Positions 7,769 through 15,583 of a stretch of 64,000 nt of DNA are shown here, one piece after another. Location: assembly GCF_024519315.1 (NCBI RefSeq), contig NZ_JANIIC010000020.1:62001-126000 (forward strand), in the 5' to 3' direction. Below the pieces are notes generated by a model, which saw nothing but the letters and a program-made list of their open reading frames with translations, had not been told where the DNA came from and made no database searches. A program made the translations under genes and the position numbers. Position 1 is the stretch's first letter, and each line of letters starts with the position of its first letter. This DNA comes from Streptomyces malaysiensis subsp. samsunensis (GTDB lineage: Bacteria > Actinomycetota > Actinomycetes > Streptomycetales > Streptomycetaceae).

Positions 7769-8820
7769 CGTGTCGCCCTTCCCGTCGGCTGCTGTACACC
7801 CGACGCTACCGCGAGCAGCCGGGCGGCCTTCAGTTCCGTTTCGTCCCATTCGCGCCGCGGCTCCGAGCCCCAGGTGATGCCCGCTCCGGTGCCGAACCGC
7901 AGCACGGCCCCGGCCGGGCCGCGGTCGATCCAGAAGGTCCGTATCCCGACCGCCAGCTCACCGGTGCCGCGGTCGGCGTCGACCCAGCCGATACCGCCGC
8001 AGTACGGGCCGCGGGGTGCGGTCTCCAGCTCCCCGATGACGCGCAGCGCACTGGACTTGGGCGCGCCGGTGACCGATCCGGGCGGGAAGGTGGCCGCGAG
8101 CAGCTCCGCCCAGCCGGTGCCGGGGGCGAGTTCGCCCCGCACCGTGGAGACGAGGTGGACCAGACCGGGGTGCGGTTCGACGGCGCAGAGCGCCGGAACG
8201 GTCACCGAGCCGGTGGCGCAGACCCGGCCCAGGTCGTTGCGGACCAGGTCCACGATCATCACGTTCTCGGCGTGGTCCTTCTCCAGCAGGTCCCCGGGGA
8301 CGCGGCCGGTGCCCTTGATGGGGCCGGACTCCACGGTGCGCCCGGAGCGCCGCAGGAACAGCTCGGGCGAGGCCGTGGCCACCTCCACCCCGTGGGCGGG
8401 CAGCCTTACGGTGCCCGCGTACGGGGCCGGGTTGCCCAGGGCCAGCAGCCTGGTCAGCGCGTCCACATCGGCCGCGGCCGGATCGGGCAGCGGCGCGGAC
8501 AGCACCCGGCAGAGGTTGGCCTGGTAGACCTCGCCGGTCGCGATGCGCCGCCGGATGTCGCGCACGCCCGCGGTATAGGCGGCCCGGTCCAGTGACGAGG
8601 TCCACTCCCCGGCCGCGGGGCCGCGCCAGCCGCCGGGCGCGGGAGGCGGTACGGGCTCGGTCCGTACATCCCCGAAGCGGGCACAGGTCAGCCGGCCCTC
8701 GAAGTCGGCGACAACGGCCCAGAAACCCTGGGTGTCCAGGGCCGACGGGTCGCTGGTCACCTCGCGCAGATCGGTGGCGAGCAGGTCGCCGAAGCGGGCG
8801 AGCGGGGGCAGGTCGGGCAC
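7765..8820 (-). CDS. pabB: Aminodeoxychorismate synthase component I
   Basis: The 351-residue chorismate-utilising enzyme has PIKGT at 167-171, the PabB signature (anthranilate synthase TrpE has PIAGT), plus GEVYQANLCR, ENVMIVDLVRNDLGRVC and FPPGSVTGAPK, all chorismate- or Mg-binding segments. It aminates chorismate with ammonia from a glutamine amidotransferase, for folate. It is shorter than E. coli PabB because the N-terminal domain is reduced. The amidotransferase partner PabA is not in the window. Forms a two-gene operon with pabC. Confidence 0.9.
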   Translation of the reverse strand: MPDLPPLARFGDLLATDLREVTSDPSALDTQGFWAVVADFEGRLTCARFGDVRTEPVPPPAPGGWRGPAAGEWTSSLDRAAYTAGVRDIRRRIATGEVYQANLCRVLSAPLPDPAAADVDALTRLLALGNPAPYAGTVRLPAHGVEVATASPELFLRRSGRTVESGPIKGTGRVPGDLLEKDHAENVMIVDLVRNDLGRVCATGSVTVPALCAVEPHPGLVHLVSTVRGELAPGTGWAELLAATFPPGSVTGAPKSSALRVIGELETAPRGPYCGGIGWVDADRGTGELAVGIRTFWIDRGPAGAVLRFGTGAGITWGSEPRREWDETELKAARLLAVASGVQQPTGRATR

Positions 8821-8906
8821 GGTCGCGAGTCTATGGTGGCCAGGTCAGGGCGGCCTCGGCAGGGAGCGCGGCGGGCGAGCAGCGCAGCACGCTGCGGAAA
8901 CGGAAT

Positions 8907-8934
8907 TTGAGCTGGCCCCGGAATCCGCTAGAGT
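8907..8934 (+). promoter_or_regulatory. Predicted promoter of the tRNA cluster
   Basis: TTGAGC (8907-8912), a 16-bp spacer and TAGAGT (8929-8934) match the housekeeping sigma consensus, with the -10 box about 46 bp upstream of tRNA-Gly. It probably drives all five tRNA genes, since no hairpin appears before 9426. Confidence 0.6.
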
Positions 8935-8980
8935 TCAACACGTCGCCGGGACGCGGAAGCGCCCCGGAGAAACGACACCT

Positions 8981-9053
8981 GCGGACGTGGCTCAGTTGGT
9001 AGAGCATCACCTTGCCAAGGTGAGGGTCGCGAGTTCGAATCTCGTCGTCCGCT
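8981..9053 (+). tRNA. tRNA-Gly (GCC)
   Basis: The 73-nt cloverleaf has acceptor GCGGACG with CGTCCGC, anticodon stem TCACC/GGTGA with loop TTGCCAA giving anticodon GCC, and T arm GCGAG-TTCGAAT-CTCGT. CCA is not encoded. First of five genes in a likely single transcript. Confidence 0.97.
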
Positions 9054-9081
9054 CGGTGTGGGGGTTTCGATCCCCACGGCT

Positions 9082-9152
9082 GGTGGAGTGGCCGAGAGGC
9101 GAGGCAACGGCCTGCAAAGCCGTCTACACGGGTTCAAATCCCGTCTCCACCT
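9082..9152 (+). tRNA. tRNA-Cys (GCA)
   Basis: The 71-nt cloverleaf has acceptor GGTGGAG with CTCCACC, anticodon stem ACGGC/GCCGT with loop CTGCAAA giving anticodon GCA, and T loop TTCAAAT. The gene lies 28 bp after tRNA-Gly and ends 1 bp before tRNA-Val. Confidence 0.97.
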
Positions 9153-9153
9153 C

Positions 9154-9225
9154 GGACGATTAGCTCAGCGGGAGAGCGCTTCCCTGACACGGAAGAGGTC
9201 ACTGGTTCAATCCCAGTATCGTCCA
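9154..9225 (+). tRNA. tRNA-Val (GAC), copy 1
   Basis: The 72-nt cloverleaf has acceptor GGACGAT with ATCGTCC and anticodon loop CTGACAC (GAC). It is identical to the copy at 9344-9415. Confidence 0.97.
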
Positions 9226-9260
9226 CTCGGGTCTGCCCCTTCCGGGATCAGGTCCACCCC

Positions 9261-9332
9261 GCGCGATTAGCTCAGCGGGAGAGCGCTTCCCTGACACGGA
9301 AGAGGTCACTGGTTCAATCCCAGTATCGCGCA
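9261..9332 (+). tRNA. tRNA-Val (GAC), copy 2, variant acceptor stem
   Basis: The body is identical to the neighbouring copies, but the acceptor is GCGCGAT paired with ATCGCGC. Both strands of the stem changed together at positions 2 and 3, so pairing is preserved. Confidence 0.97.
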
Positions 9333-9343
9333 CGCAGTCCCGC

Positions 9344-9415
9344 GGACGATTAGCTCAGCGGGAGAGCGCTTCCCTGACACGGAAGAGGTCACTGGTTCAA
9401 TCCCAGTATCGTCCA
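9344..9415 (+). tRNA. tRNA-Val (GAC), copy 3
   Basis: This gene is the same 72-nt sequence as copy 1, anticodon GAC. It is the last gene of the run and is followed by a terminator hairpin. Confidence 0.97.
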
Positions 9416-9425
9416 CACCGATCGG

Positions 9426-9458
9426 CGGAGGGCCGGAGCGAAAAGCTCCGGCCCTCCG
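9426..9458 (+). terminator. Terminator of tRNA cluster
   Basis: A 14-bp perfect stem (9426-9439 with 9445-9458) and GAAAA loop, 10 bp after the last tRNA. The trailing GTTTCCC is only weakly T-rich. Confidence 0.8.
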
Positions 9459-9531
9459 GCGTTTCCCACGTTTCCCGGGGCGGCGTCGCGCGGGTCGCTC
9501 AGGACGTCGCGCGGGTCGCTCGGGGAGTCGC

Positions 9532-9813
9532 TCAGGACGAGAAGAGCATGTGCCCGAAGCCCCGCTTGTGGTGTCCGTGGTGACCGCCGTAGTGCCCGTG
9601 CTGCGGGGCGCCCCACGCGGGTGCGGCCGGGTACGCCTGTGGAGCGCCGGGCGGGGCGGGCGGCGCCGCTTGCGTCCACTGCGACTCAAGGCGAGTCAGC
9701 GCCTCCAGCTCCCCGTAGTCCAGAAAGATCCCCCGGCAGCCGCTGCACTGCTCTATCTGCACGCCGTTGCGGTTGTACGTGTGCATCGGCGCATGGCACT
9801 TGGGACACTGCAT
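9532..9813 (-). CDS. TFIIB-type zinc-ribbon protein with His-rich tail
   Basis: The 93-residue protein has a zf-TFIIB ribbon formed by C3-P-K-C6 and C23-S-G-C26, with the family stretch GVQIEQCSGCRGIFLDYGELE. After a Pro/Ala linker the C-terminus is His/Gly-rich (HGHYGGHHGHHKRGFGH), which could bind metal. The function is unknown; the family name reflects fold only and does not imply a transcription factor. The gene stands between the tRNA terminator and the phosphotransferase. Confidence 0.85.
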   Translation of the reverse strand: MQCPKCHAPMHTYNRNGVQIEQCSGCRGIFLDYGELEALTRLESQWTQAAPPAPPGAPQAYPAAPAWGAPQHGHYGGHHGHHKRGFGHMLFSS

Positions 9814-9876
9814 GGTCCGCTCAACTCCTCATGCTTCGGGCAAGCACGCCGGAACGTCCGTTCGTGCGTGTGGACT

Positions 9877-10914
9877 TCACCCTACGGCCTCCATGAAGCG
9901 GGCGATGCGGACCGACGCCTCCACCATCGCCTCCTCCGCCTCGTCCAACGCGCGCCCGGCGGCCGCCGCCTTGGCGAGCGCGAGCGCGGCGGTCTGGACG
10001 GTGAGGGCGCGGGCCGGCACATCCAGCCGCGGCCAGGGGTCGCGCGGCCCCGCGGCGGAACCGCCCGCGGCCCGGTACGCCCCGAGGAACCGCTCCCAGT
10101 CCTCGGGGGCGAGCAGCCCGGCCGCGTACCAGGCGGCGGGCCGCGCCAGGTCCCAGGCCGGGTCGCCCAGGCCGAGATCGTCGATGTCGATCAGCCGCCA
10201 GTCGGTGGCGCGGGGGCGGATGAGCTGGCCGAGGTGGAGATCACCGTGACAGAGGCCCCGGGCCTCGGGCCGCTCGCCGCGATCCGCGCGGTCCGCATGG
10301 TTCGTGCCGTCCGCGCGATTCGCATGGTTCGTGCCGTCCGCGCGATTCGTATGGTTCGTGCCGTCCGGGCGATCCGTGTGGTTCGTGCCGTCCGCGCGGT
10401 CCACGCCCCGCGCCCAGCCGGGCAGACCGGCCCAGGCCCGCAGTACGGCCCTGGTGGCCGCGGTGTCGGGGAGCGCCGCCGCCCGCAGCCGGGCGATGGC
10501 GCGGGCCACCTTGGCCGGGCCGCCCATCGCCGGGAGCGGGCCCGGCAGTTCGCCGACCGGCACCGCGTGCAGCCGGGCCAGCAGGCTCCCCGCCTCGGTC
10601 CATGGGGCGGCGTCCGGCGCGTCGGGCGCCACGGGTTCGCCGTACGGCCAAAGGGTGACCATCCGGCCGTCGGGCAGCGGGGCCATGCCGTCGACCGGCG
10701 GCAGCAGTATCCCCGCGCACCGGGGGTGCGCCGCGACGCCGAGCCGGACGGCCAGCTCGGCCGGGTCCGTACCGGGCGGATGTGCCTTGGCGACGACGTG
10801 ACCGCACCGGACGACGGTGGCGTCGGGGCGGTCGGCCAGCACGGTCACCTCGGCGGTGGCGTCACGCCGGGCTCGGCGGACGGCGGTGGCGAGCTGCGTC
10901 GCGGTTCGGCTCAC
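9877..10914 (-). CDS. APH-family phosphotransferase with internal minisatellite
   Basis: The 345-residue protein has the APH/choline-kinase-like fold. The catalytic loop is CHGDLHLGQL near residue 221 and the metal-binding acidic motif IDIDDLGLGDPAWDL follows. Gln replaces the more usual Asn at the last position of HGDxxxxN, as in maltokinase-like members. A 36-residue insert at about 173-208 is made of four 9-residue units (D/N-R-A/P-D-G-T-N-H-T/A) encoded by 27-bp DNA repeats; it lies before the catalytic loop and should be a disordered linker. Substrate unknown: small alcohol, sugar or aminoglycoside are all possible in the family. Confidence 0.8.
   Translation of the reverse strand: MSRTATQLATAVRRARRDATAEVTVLADRPDATVVRCGHVVAKAHPPGTDPAELAVRLGVAAHPRCAGILLPPVDGMAPLPDGRMVTLWPYGEPVAPDAPDAAPWTEAGSLLARLHAVPVGELPGPLPAMGGPAKVARAIARLRAAALPDTAATRAVLRAWAGLPGWARGVDRADGTNHTDRPDGTNHTNRADGTNHANRADGTNHADRADRGERPEARGLCHGDLHLGQLIRPRATDWRLIDIDDLGLGDPAWDLARPAAWYAAGLLAPEDWERFLGAYRAAGGSAAGPRDPWPRLDVPARALTVQTAALALAKAAAAGRALDEAEEAMVEASVRIARFMEAVG
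10290..10397. repeat. Four 27-bp in-frame tandem repeats
   Basis: Units start at 10290, 10317, 10344 and 10371. All share the core ATGGTTCGTGCCGTCCG or a one- to two-base variant. Unit length is a multiple of three, so copy-number change keeps the phosphotransferase frame. Confidence 0.9.
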
Positions 10915-11180
10915 GGCTCCCCCCTGTCATCGGCTGCCCCGGGATCGTAGCCGCTGCCGGGCGGGGCGCCGGGGGTCCGGGTCCCCTGGCGCCGGGCGGT
11001 CACCCGAGTGCGGGGCCGTGGCCGTCTTCGACGGCGCCGAAGTCCCGACGTCCCGGTGCGTTCACCGCAACGCGCCGATCCGGAAACACGTCGGCCCTCA
11101 CCGGAGTGAGGGCCGAACGAGGGCGCCCCGGAGCCGACCAGGGGTACATTGCGAGTGTCAGCACGCAATTGGGAGTCAGT

Positions 11181-12401
11181 ATGCCCGAGACCAGCGACAA
11201 GCACATCGGCGCCCGAATCCGCGAATTCCGCCTCATCCGAGACTTCTCCCTCGCCGAGCTGGGCCGACGTGCCCACGTTTCCACCAGTCAGCTCTCCCGG
11301 GTAGAGACAGGCGAGCAGCCCGCCAGCCCGTCCGTTCTGGCGGCGGTGGCCCAAGCACTCGGAGTCACTCTGTCCGTCTTGCACGGCCAGCCGTACATCC
11401 ACATGCTCCAGAAGGATCAGCTTGACCGGCTGCTCGCGCCGATCAGCAGCGCCCTGGATGCCTGGGACATTCCTCCCGAAGACGATCTCCCGCTACGCCC
11501 GTTGGACGACATCGCGGCAGACACGAAGGTCGTCGCCAAGAGGCGCGCGCGGGGGGAGTTCGGGGCGGTGGCGGAGGCACTGCCCGAACTCATCACCGAT
11601 ACGGCTCTCGCCGTACAGACGTACACCGTGCCGAGCAGGGACCGCGAGCGAGCGCACAACCTTCAAGCCGAGATCGCGCGGACAACGGCGATCGTCGCGT
11701 ACCGGCTCGGCTACATGGACCTGGCCCGGCTCGCTCTGGCGCGCATGGCCGTAGCGGCGCCACAGTCCGGCGACCCGCGTCAGGTCGCCGTCGAGAGGTA
11801 CGAGCGGGCCGTCATCACCCACGCCGAGACCTCACGGCCTGATCGCGGCGTGGCCCTGATGAAGCGCGCCCTGCGCGACCTGGAAGACGACGGCGACCCG
11901 GCAACCATGGCCGTGCGGGGCACCCTGCTCCTACGCGCCTCGGCACTCTCCGCGGTACAGAAGGACCACACCGCCGCCGGGGACTGGCTCGCCCAGGCCA
12001 ACGAACTCGCGGAGGCCGGTGCTGCCGCTGACGCTGCCGACGACCCGCCAGGATCCCGCTACGCCCTGGCGTTCGGGGAGCTGAACGTCAATCTTGGGCG
12101 ACTGGACGTCGCGATGTTCCAAGACGACTACGAAACCGCGGTCCGCGTCGCTGACGAGGTGCGACTGCCCGACTCGTACCAGCCGACTCGGGTGGCCGGC
12201 TTCCTGATCCGGCGCGCCAGCGCGGAGGCTTGGACGGCCCGCCATGACAAGGCTCTCGCCTCGTTGCAGCAAGCGCGCGATCAGGCCCCGCAGTTGACCC
12301 GCTACCACCCCGACGTACACCAGACGGTCGGGACGCTGCTGCGGGCCCGGCAGAGGGCGGCCGAACCCCTGCGTGAGTTCGCCCAGTGGAGCGGCGTGTA
12401 G
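11181..12401 (+). CDS. XRE-family regulator with TPR-like C-terminal domain
   Basis: The 406-residue protein begins with a helix-turn-helix of the XRE type (about 8-65; FSLAELGRRAHVSTSQLSRV is the recognition region). The rest is helical and repeat-like (about 120-400), resembling the TPR-type sensor domains of Streptomyces regulators in accessory gene pairs. It probably binds DNA as a dimer under control of a peptide or protein partner. The ATG at 11181 has GGGAG 6 bp upstream and a TACATT -10-like box at 11145. The palindrome in the next intergenic gap (12433-12449) is a candidate operator. Confidence 0.8.
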   Translation: MPETSDKHIGARIREFRLIRDFSLAELGRRAHVSTSQLSRVETGEQPASPSVLAAVAQALGVTLSVLHGQPYIHMLQKDQLDRLLAPISSALDAWDIPPEDDLPLRPLDDIAADTKVVAKRRARGEFGAVAEALPELITDTALAVQTYTVPSRDRERAHNLQAEIARTTAIVAYRLGYMDLARLALARMAVAAPQSGDPRQVAVERYERAVITHAETSRPDRGVALMKRALRDLEDDGDPATMAVRGTLLLRASALSAVQKDHTAAGDWLAQANELAEAGAAADAADDPPGSRYALAFGELNVNLGRLDVAMFQDDYETAVRVADEVRLPDSYQPTRVAGFLIRRASAEAWTARHDKALASLQQARDQAPQLTRYHPDVHQTVGTLLRARQRAAEPLREFAQWSGV

Positions 12402-12432
12402 CCAACCGAACACACAATGTCAAGGCTCCAGC

Positions 12433-12449
12433 GTCCCTACCTTAGGGAC
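12433..12449. promoter_or_regulatory. GTCCCTA-N3-TAGGGAC palindrome
   Basis: A perfect 7-bp inverted repeat with a 3-bp spacer (CCT) sits in the 111-bp gap between the XRE gene and the next gene, 64 bp before its start. Its size and symmetry fit a homodimeric HTH operator; assignment to the adjacent XRE regulator is inference. Confidence 0.55.
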
Positions 12450-12512
12450 ATCGGGGCCTTCCTATGTCGGCACTCTGTGACGGTCAACACATTGCCGTGC
12501 ACGGAGCAGACC

Positions 12513-13112
12513 ATGACGACCAATGCTTTGCCATGGGCACCACCGACCGAAGACATCGAGGCGTTACCGGTGGGCGAATGGTGGGACGCCGTCTCGGCGC
12601 CCGCCCCTGTCGCCGACCGCGCGCTATCGCTGCTCGGCGACCGCTCCGGCGCCGTCATACAGGACGGCACCCACGGCAAGGCGTACTGGCTGATCGAAGT
12701 GAACACCGCCCAGAGCTGGTGCGTGCGTCAGGTCCACGTCCTCACCCGGCTGGTGGACGAAAAGACACTCATCGGCATTCCTCCGGCGACATGGACTCGC
12801 GACCACGACACCTACTGGCGGGTGCCGTACCGCATCGACCGCTATCTCACCGACACCCGGCAGCTCCATGAGGCCCTGGCTCAGGCGTCCTGGGAGGTCC
12901 TCGGCCCGAAGCCGAACGGCCGTCAGCTCTGCCATCGGTGCCAGTTGCCCACGGACGAGCCGATCCCTGTGCCCGTCGAGCACACCGGCAGTGTCGCCGC
13001 GGCGACCCGCTACGTCTGCCCCATGCACGCCCGCAACTACCCACACACCGACGACACCGTGCTGCGGGCCGCCGCCAGGCGCCGCGCCCTCGACCAGGGC
13101 AGGTCGCGATGA
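12513..13112 (+). CDS. Unknown protein with CxxC...CxxH zinc-like site
   Basis: I do not recognise this 199-residue protein. The N-terminal two-thirds looks like a mixed alpha/beta domain that opens VGEWWDAVSAPAPVADRAL. Near the C-terminus LCHRCQLPTDE and YVCPMHARNY supply Cys-x2-Cys and Cys-x2-His, a possible zinc site. It overlaps the next small gene by 4 bp and follows the XRE regulator in the same direction, so the three may form a unit. Start ATG 12513 was chosen because upstream codons are in a non-coding gap that holds the palindrome. Confidence 0.7.
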   Translation: MTTNALPWAPPTEDIEALPVGEWWDAVSAPAPVADRALSLLGDRSGAVIQDGTHGKAYWLIEVNTAQSWCVRQVHVLTRLVDEKTLIGIPPATWTRDHDTYWRVPYRIDRYLTDTRQLHEALAQASWEVLGPKPNGRQLCHRCQLPTDEPIPVPVEHTGSVAAATRYVCPMHARNYPHTDDTVLRAAARRRALDQGRSR

Positions 13113-13354
13113 CGGACCCCGAGCACAGCACCGAAGACGCGCACACCACCGAAGACGCGCGCACCGCCGAAGAGACGCACGCCGGCGAAGAGCCCAAGGA
13201 CCCGTTCGCCGACGAGGCGTGGCGTGCGGCCATCGAGCACGCCGCGGGCTGCCCGGCCTGCCGGACACCCGGCGCCGGGTGCGAGACCGGGGAGCGGCTG
13301 TTGCGCACCTACGAGGAGGCCGCGCGGAAGGCCCGGTCGGAGGAGGGCGTATGA
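13109..13354 (+). CDS. Small acidic protein with HxxxCxxC motif
   Basis: The 81-residue protein starts in the ATGA overlap with the preceding stop, implying translational coupling. The N-terminus is Thr/Glu-rich (STEDAHTTEDARTAEE) and probably disordered. Then comes H44-A-A-G-C48-P-A-C51 and a further Cys58. HxxxCxxC is the motif seen in zinc-binding anti-sigma factors (ZAS), but the rest of the protein is too short to claim that identity. It is the last gene of the XRE-linked trio. Confidence 0.65.
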   Translation: MTDPEHSTEDAHTTEDARTAEETHAGEEPKDPFADEAWRAAIEHAAGCPACRTPGAGCETGERLLRTYEEAARKARSEEGV

Positions 13355-13388
13355 AGCGGGCCCGGCCCGGACCCCGTCGATACGCCGT

Positions 13389-13820
13389 CTACGCGCTCCG
13401 GGCCTCCCCTGCGCGCTGGTCGTATTCGGCGCGAGCGGCGGCGATCTTGTCCTGGTGGTCCTCGGTCCAGGCGACGAGCGCCTGGATGGTGTGGTGCAGC
13501 GTCGCTCCCATCGGGGTGAGCCGGTAGTCCACGCGCGGCGGGACGACCGGGTGCACCGTGCGGTGCACCCGGTCGTCGCGCTCCAGTTGGCGCAGTGTCA
13601 CCGTCAGCATGCGCTGACTGACCCCGTCGATCTCGCGCCGCAGTTCGGTGAAGCGCAGGGTACGGCGGTCGAGCAGGGCGATGACGAGCAGCGACCACTT
13701 GTCGGCCACGCGGTCGAGGATCTGACGGAACTCGCAGCCTTCCCGGGTGTCCCACTGGCGGGCCTGGTCGTCATCGGTTCCCGTGCAGTGACTGGGTGAC
13801 TTCAAAGTGCCTTCTTCCAC
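13389..13820 (-). CDS. HxlR-family transcriptional regulator
   Basis: The 143-residue winged-helix protein has the HxlR signatures CEFRQILDRVADKWSLLVI, FTELRREIDGVSQRMLT and TLRQLERDDRVHRTVHP, followed by the wing VDYRLTPMGATLH. The first cysteine (in REGCEF) is the position used for thiol or quinone sensing in several family members. It is divergent from an MFS transporter gene 133 bp away, a common HxlR-effector arrangement, so it probably represses that gene and itself. Confidence 0.9.
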   Translation of the reverse strand: MEEGTLKSPSHCTGTDDDQARQWDTREGCEFRQILDRVADKWSLLVIALLDRRTLRFTELRREIDGVSQRMLTVTLRQLERDDRVHRTVHPVVPPRVDYRLTPMGATLHHTIQALVAWTEDHQDKIAAARAEYDQRAGEARSA

Positions 13821-13953
13821 GGTCGTTCAGGGTGCCCCAGGATCGAGGCGGTAACAAGAGGGAACTGCCCGGCGGTTCGGTAACCGCCGCCCGCGACGCC
13901 TTCGTTCTCTCTTGCCTCCCCCTGCCTTCCCTTTCGCTTCGAGGAGGCGTCCT

Positions 13954-14886
13954 GTGTCCACGCCATCCATGTCACCACCGCCGGAGCCCGACGGCGCCCG
14001 CCTGAGCGGGCGCGCCTGGGGAGTGCTCTTCGTACTGTGTGGCGCGATCTTCCTGGAGGGCATCGATGTGGCCATGCTCAATGTGGCCCTCCCGTCGATC
14101 CGTGTCGACCTGGGCATGTCCACCGGTGAACTCCAGTGGGTGATGAGCGCGTACGTCGTGGGTTACGGCGGGTTCATGCTGCTGGGCGGACGAGCGGCGG
14201 ACCTCTTCGGCCGCCGGCGGACGTTTCTGCTCTGGCTCACCGTGTTCCTGCTCTTTTCCGGTCTGGGCGGCTTCGCCGAAGATGGAAGCACGCTGATCGT
14301 CGCCCGGTTTGTGACGGGGGTCGCCGCCGCGTTCATGACTCCGGCCGGGCTGGTGATCGGCATCGACGCCGCGCTCTCCCCCACCCTCACCCCCAGACTC
14401 GTCAACCGCTTCGGCAACGCCCGGGTCATCTTCGGCGGCCTGGTGCTGGCCGTGCTGTCGTACGCCCTGTTCCTGCCGGTCGGCGACGACTGGACGTACG
14501 CGGCGATGTTCCCCAGCCTCATCACCCTCGGCCTGGCGTTCTCCCTGGCCTACGGCCCGCTCACCATCGTCGCCACCGAGGGGATCGACGAGGAGGAGCA
14601 GGGACTCACGGGCGGTCTCCTCTACACCGCCTTCCAGTTCGGCGCCGCCCTCGGCCTGTCCACCGTCACCGCAGTCAACATCGCGGCCACCGCTGAGGGC
14701 GGATCCCCCAAGGCCCTGCTCGACGGCTACCACGCCGCCCTGCTCGTCCCACTCATCGCGGCCGCCCTCGCCGCGCTCATCAGCGCGTTCGGCCTCCGGG
14801 ATCGCCCCGGTGCGGCTGCTGACGATGCCCCGCGGGCCGCGCCGGGCGCCGCCGAAGGCGCCGAGACGGCGGAAGCGGCGCGGTGA
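13954..14886 (+). CDS. MFS transporter with internal deletion
   Basis: The GTG at 13954 follows GAGGAGG. The 310-residue product starts like a 14-helix drug-efflux (DHA2) protein: TM1 with IFLEGIDVAMLNVALPS, motif A GGRAADLFGRRRTF, then RFVTGVAAAFMTPAGL. It then passes directly into VIGIDAALSPTLTPRLVNRFG, a segment that normally lies in the second half, and continues with the usual C-terminal helices. Roughly 150 residues, including several helices, appear to be missing in frame. Function is doubtful although the reading frame is intact. The C-terminal 30 residues are Ala/Glu-rich. Confidence 0.8.
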   Translation: MSTPSMSPPPEPDGARLSGRAWGVLFVLCGAIFLEGIDVAMLNVALPSIRVDLGMSTGELQWVMSAYVVGYGGFMLLGGRAADLFGRRRTFLLWLTVFLLFSGLGGFAEDGSTLIVARFVTGVAAAFMTPAGLVIGIDAALSPTLTPRLVNRFGNARVIFGGLVLAVLSYALFLPVGDDWTYAAMFPSLITLGLAFSLAYGPLTIVATEGIDEEEQGLTGGLLYTAFQFGAALGLSTVTAVNIAATAEGGSPKALLDGYHAALLVPLIAAALAALISAFGLRDRPGAAADDAPRAAPGAAEGAETAEAAR

Positions 14887-15115
14887 AGCCCCGCGGAGAA
14901 GAAGGTGGCGCCATGACGCTGACAGAGCGCTCCTTCTCCGCTCCGGATCCGGACCGTCGAAGACGGGGCATAGTGCCCCTCAGCGCGCCCTCGGCCACGG
15001 CCGGGGGCGCACCCCGTGTTTCGACTCTGTCCGACGGATCATGTACAGGCCGAGGTGACGGCGATCCTCGCCGAGATCGGAGCAGGCGCACCCGACCCCG
15101 CCGGGGGAATTCCAC
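14887..15115. other. Gap with possible gene remnant
   Basis: After the transporter stop a start-like stretch (ATG at 14913) reads MTLTERSFSAPDP and then loses coding character, while another frame from about 15016 reads HVQAEVTAILAEIGAGAPDP before breaking. These look like pieces of a disrupted small gene, but I cannot name it. Confidence 0.3.
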
Positions 15116-15583
15116 TCAGCCGGGGATCCAATCTTTCGCCTGGCCATCCCACTGGTACAGTGCGCCTTCAGGATTTACGCGGGGGACACAGATCCATCCA
15201 TCTCGCACCCAGGAAACACGACAAAAACCAATGCCGTCCGGCGGCCCCGCATCGCAAAGGTCGAAAAGTTGGGCAAGGCCCTCAGGGGGAAGATCCAGCG
15301 GCACAATGATTTTTCCCCAGTCGTTTTCCGGACGCAGTAAAAGGCGCCTTGCCCTGGTCGACTCTCCGCCGCGCTGTTCCTCCACCTGACGTCGGAGGAA
15401 CCGGCGTACTGCACTGCGTGTGGATTCATCTACGGCGCCGGCCAGCCGATTGCCGAAGTGGGTGGCCACTGCTTGGACGAACGGCGCCGCCGCCAGGACA
15501 ACAAGGGCTTCACCAACGTACCGACCGGCGGTGCTGTCGTATGGGCCTTGCCGCCAATGGTTCCTATTCTGCTCGTCCACCAT
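15116..15583 (-). CDS. Hypothetical protein, low-GC orphan
   Basis: The 155-residue protein starts at ATG 15583, seven bases after a strong AAGGGGGA ribosome-binding site. It has a possible membrane-associated helix at about 24-40 (EALVVLAAAPFVQAVATHF), a basic region VRRFLRRQVEEQR, and a C-terminal globular part rich in Trp and Gly (GFCRVSWVRDGW, YQWDGQAKDWIPG). No family is recognised. GC content is visibly lower than that of its neighbours (for example AT-rich runs near 15200-15340 and 15540-15620), suggesting recent acquisition. Confidence 0.6.
   Translation of the reverse strand: MVDEQNRNHWRQGPYDSTAGRYVGEALVVLAAAPFVQAVATHFGNRLAGAVDESTRSAVRRFLRRQVEEQRGGESTRARRLLLRPENDWGKIIVPLDLPPEGLAQLFDLCDAGPPDGIGFCRVSWVRDGWICVPRVNPEGALYQWDGQAKDWIPG

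Noticed and set aside
10290..10397. CRISPR array
   Set aside because: The 27-bp units are contiguous with no unique spacers and are translated in frame.
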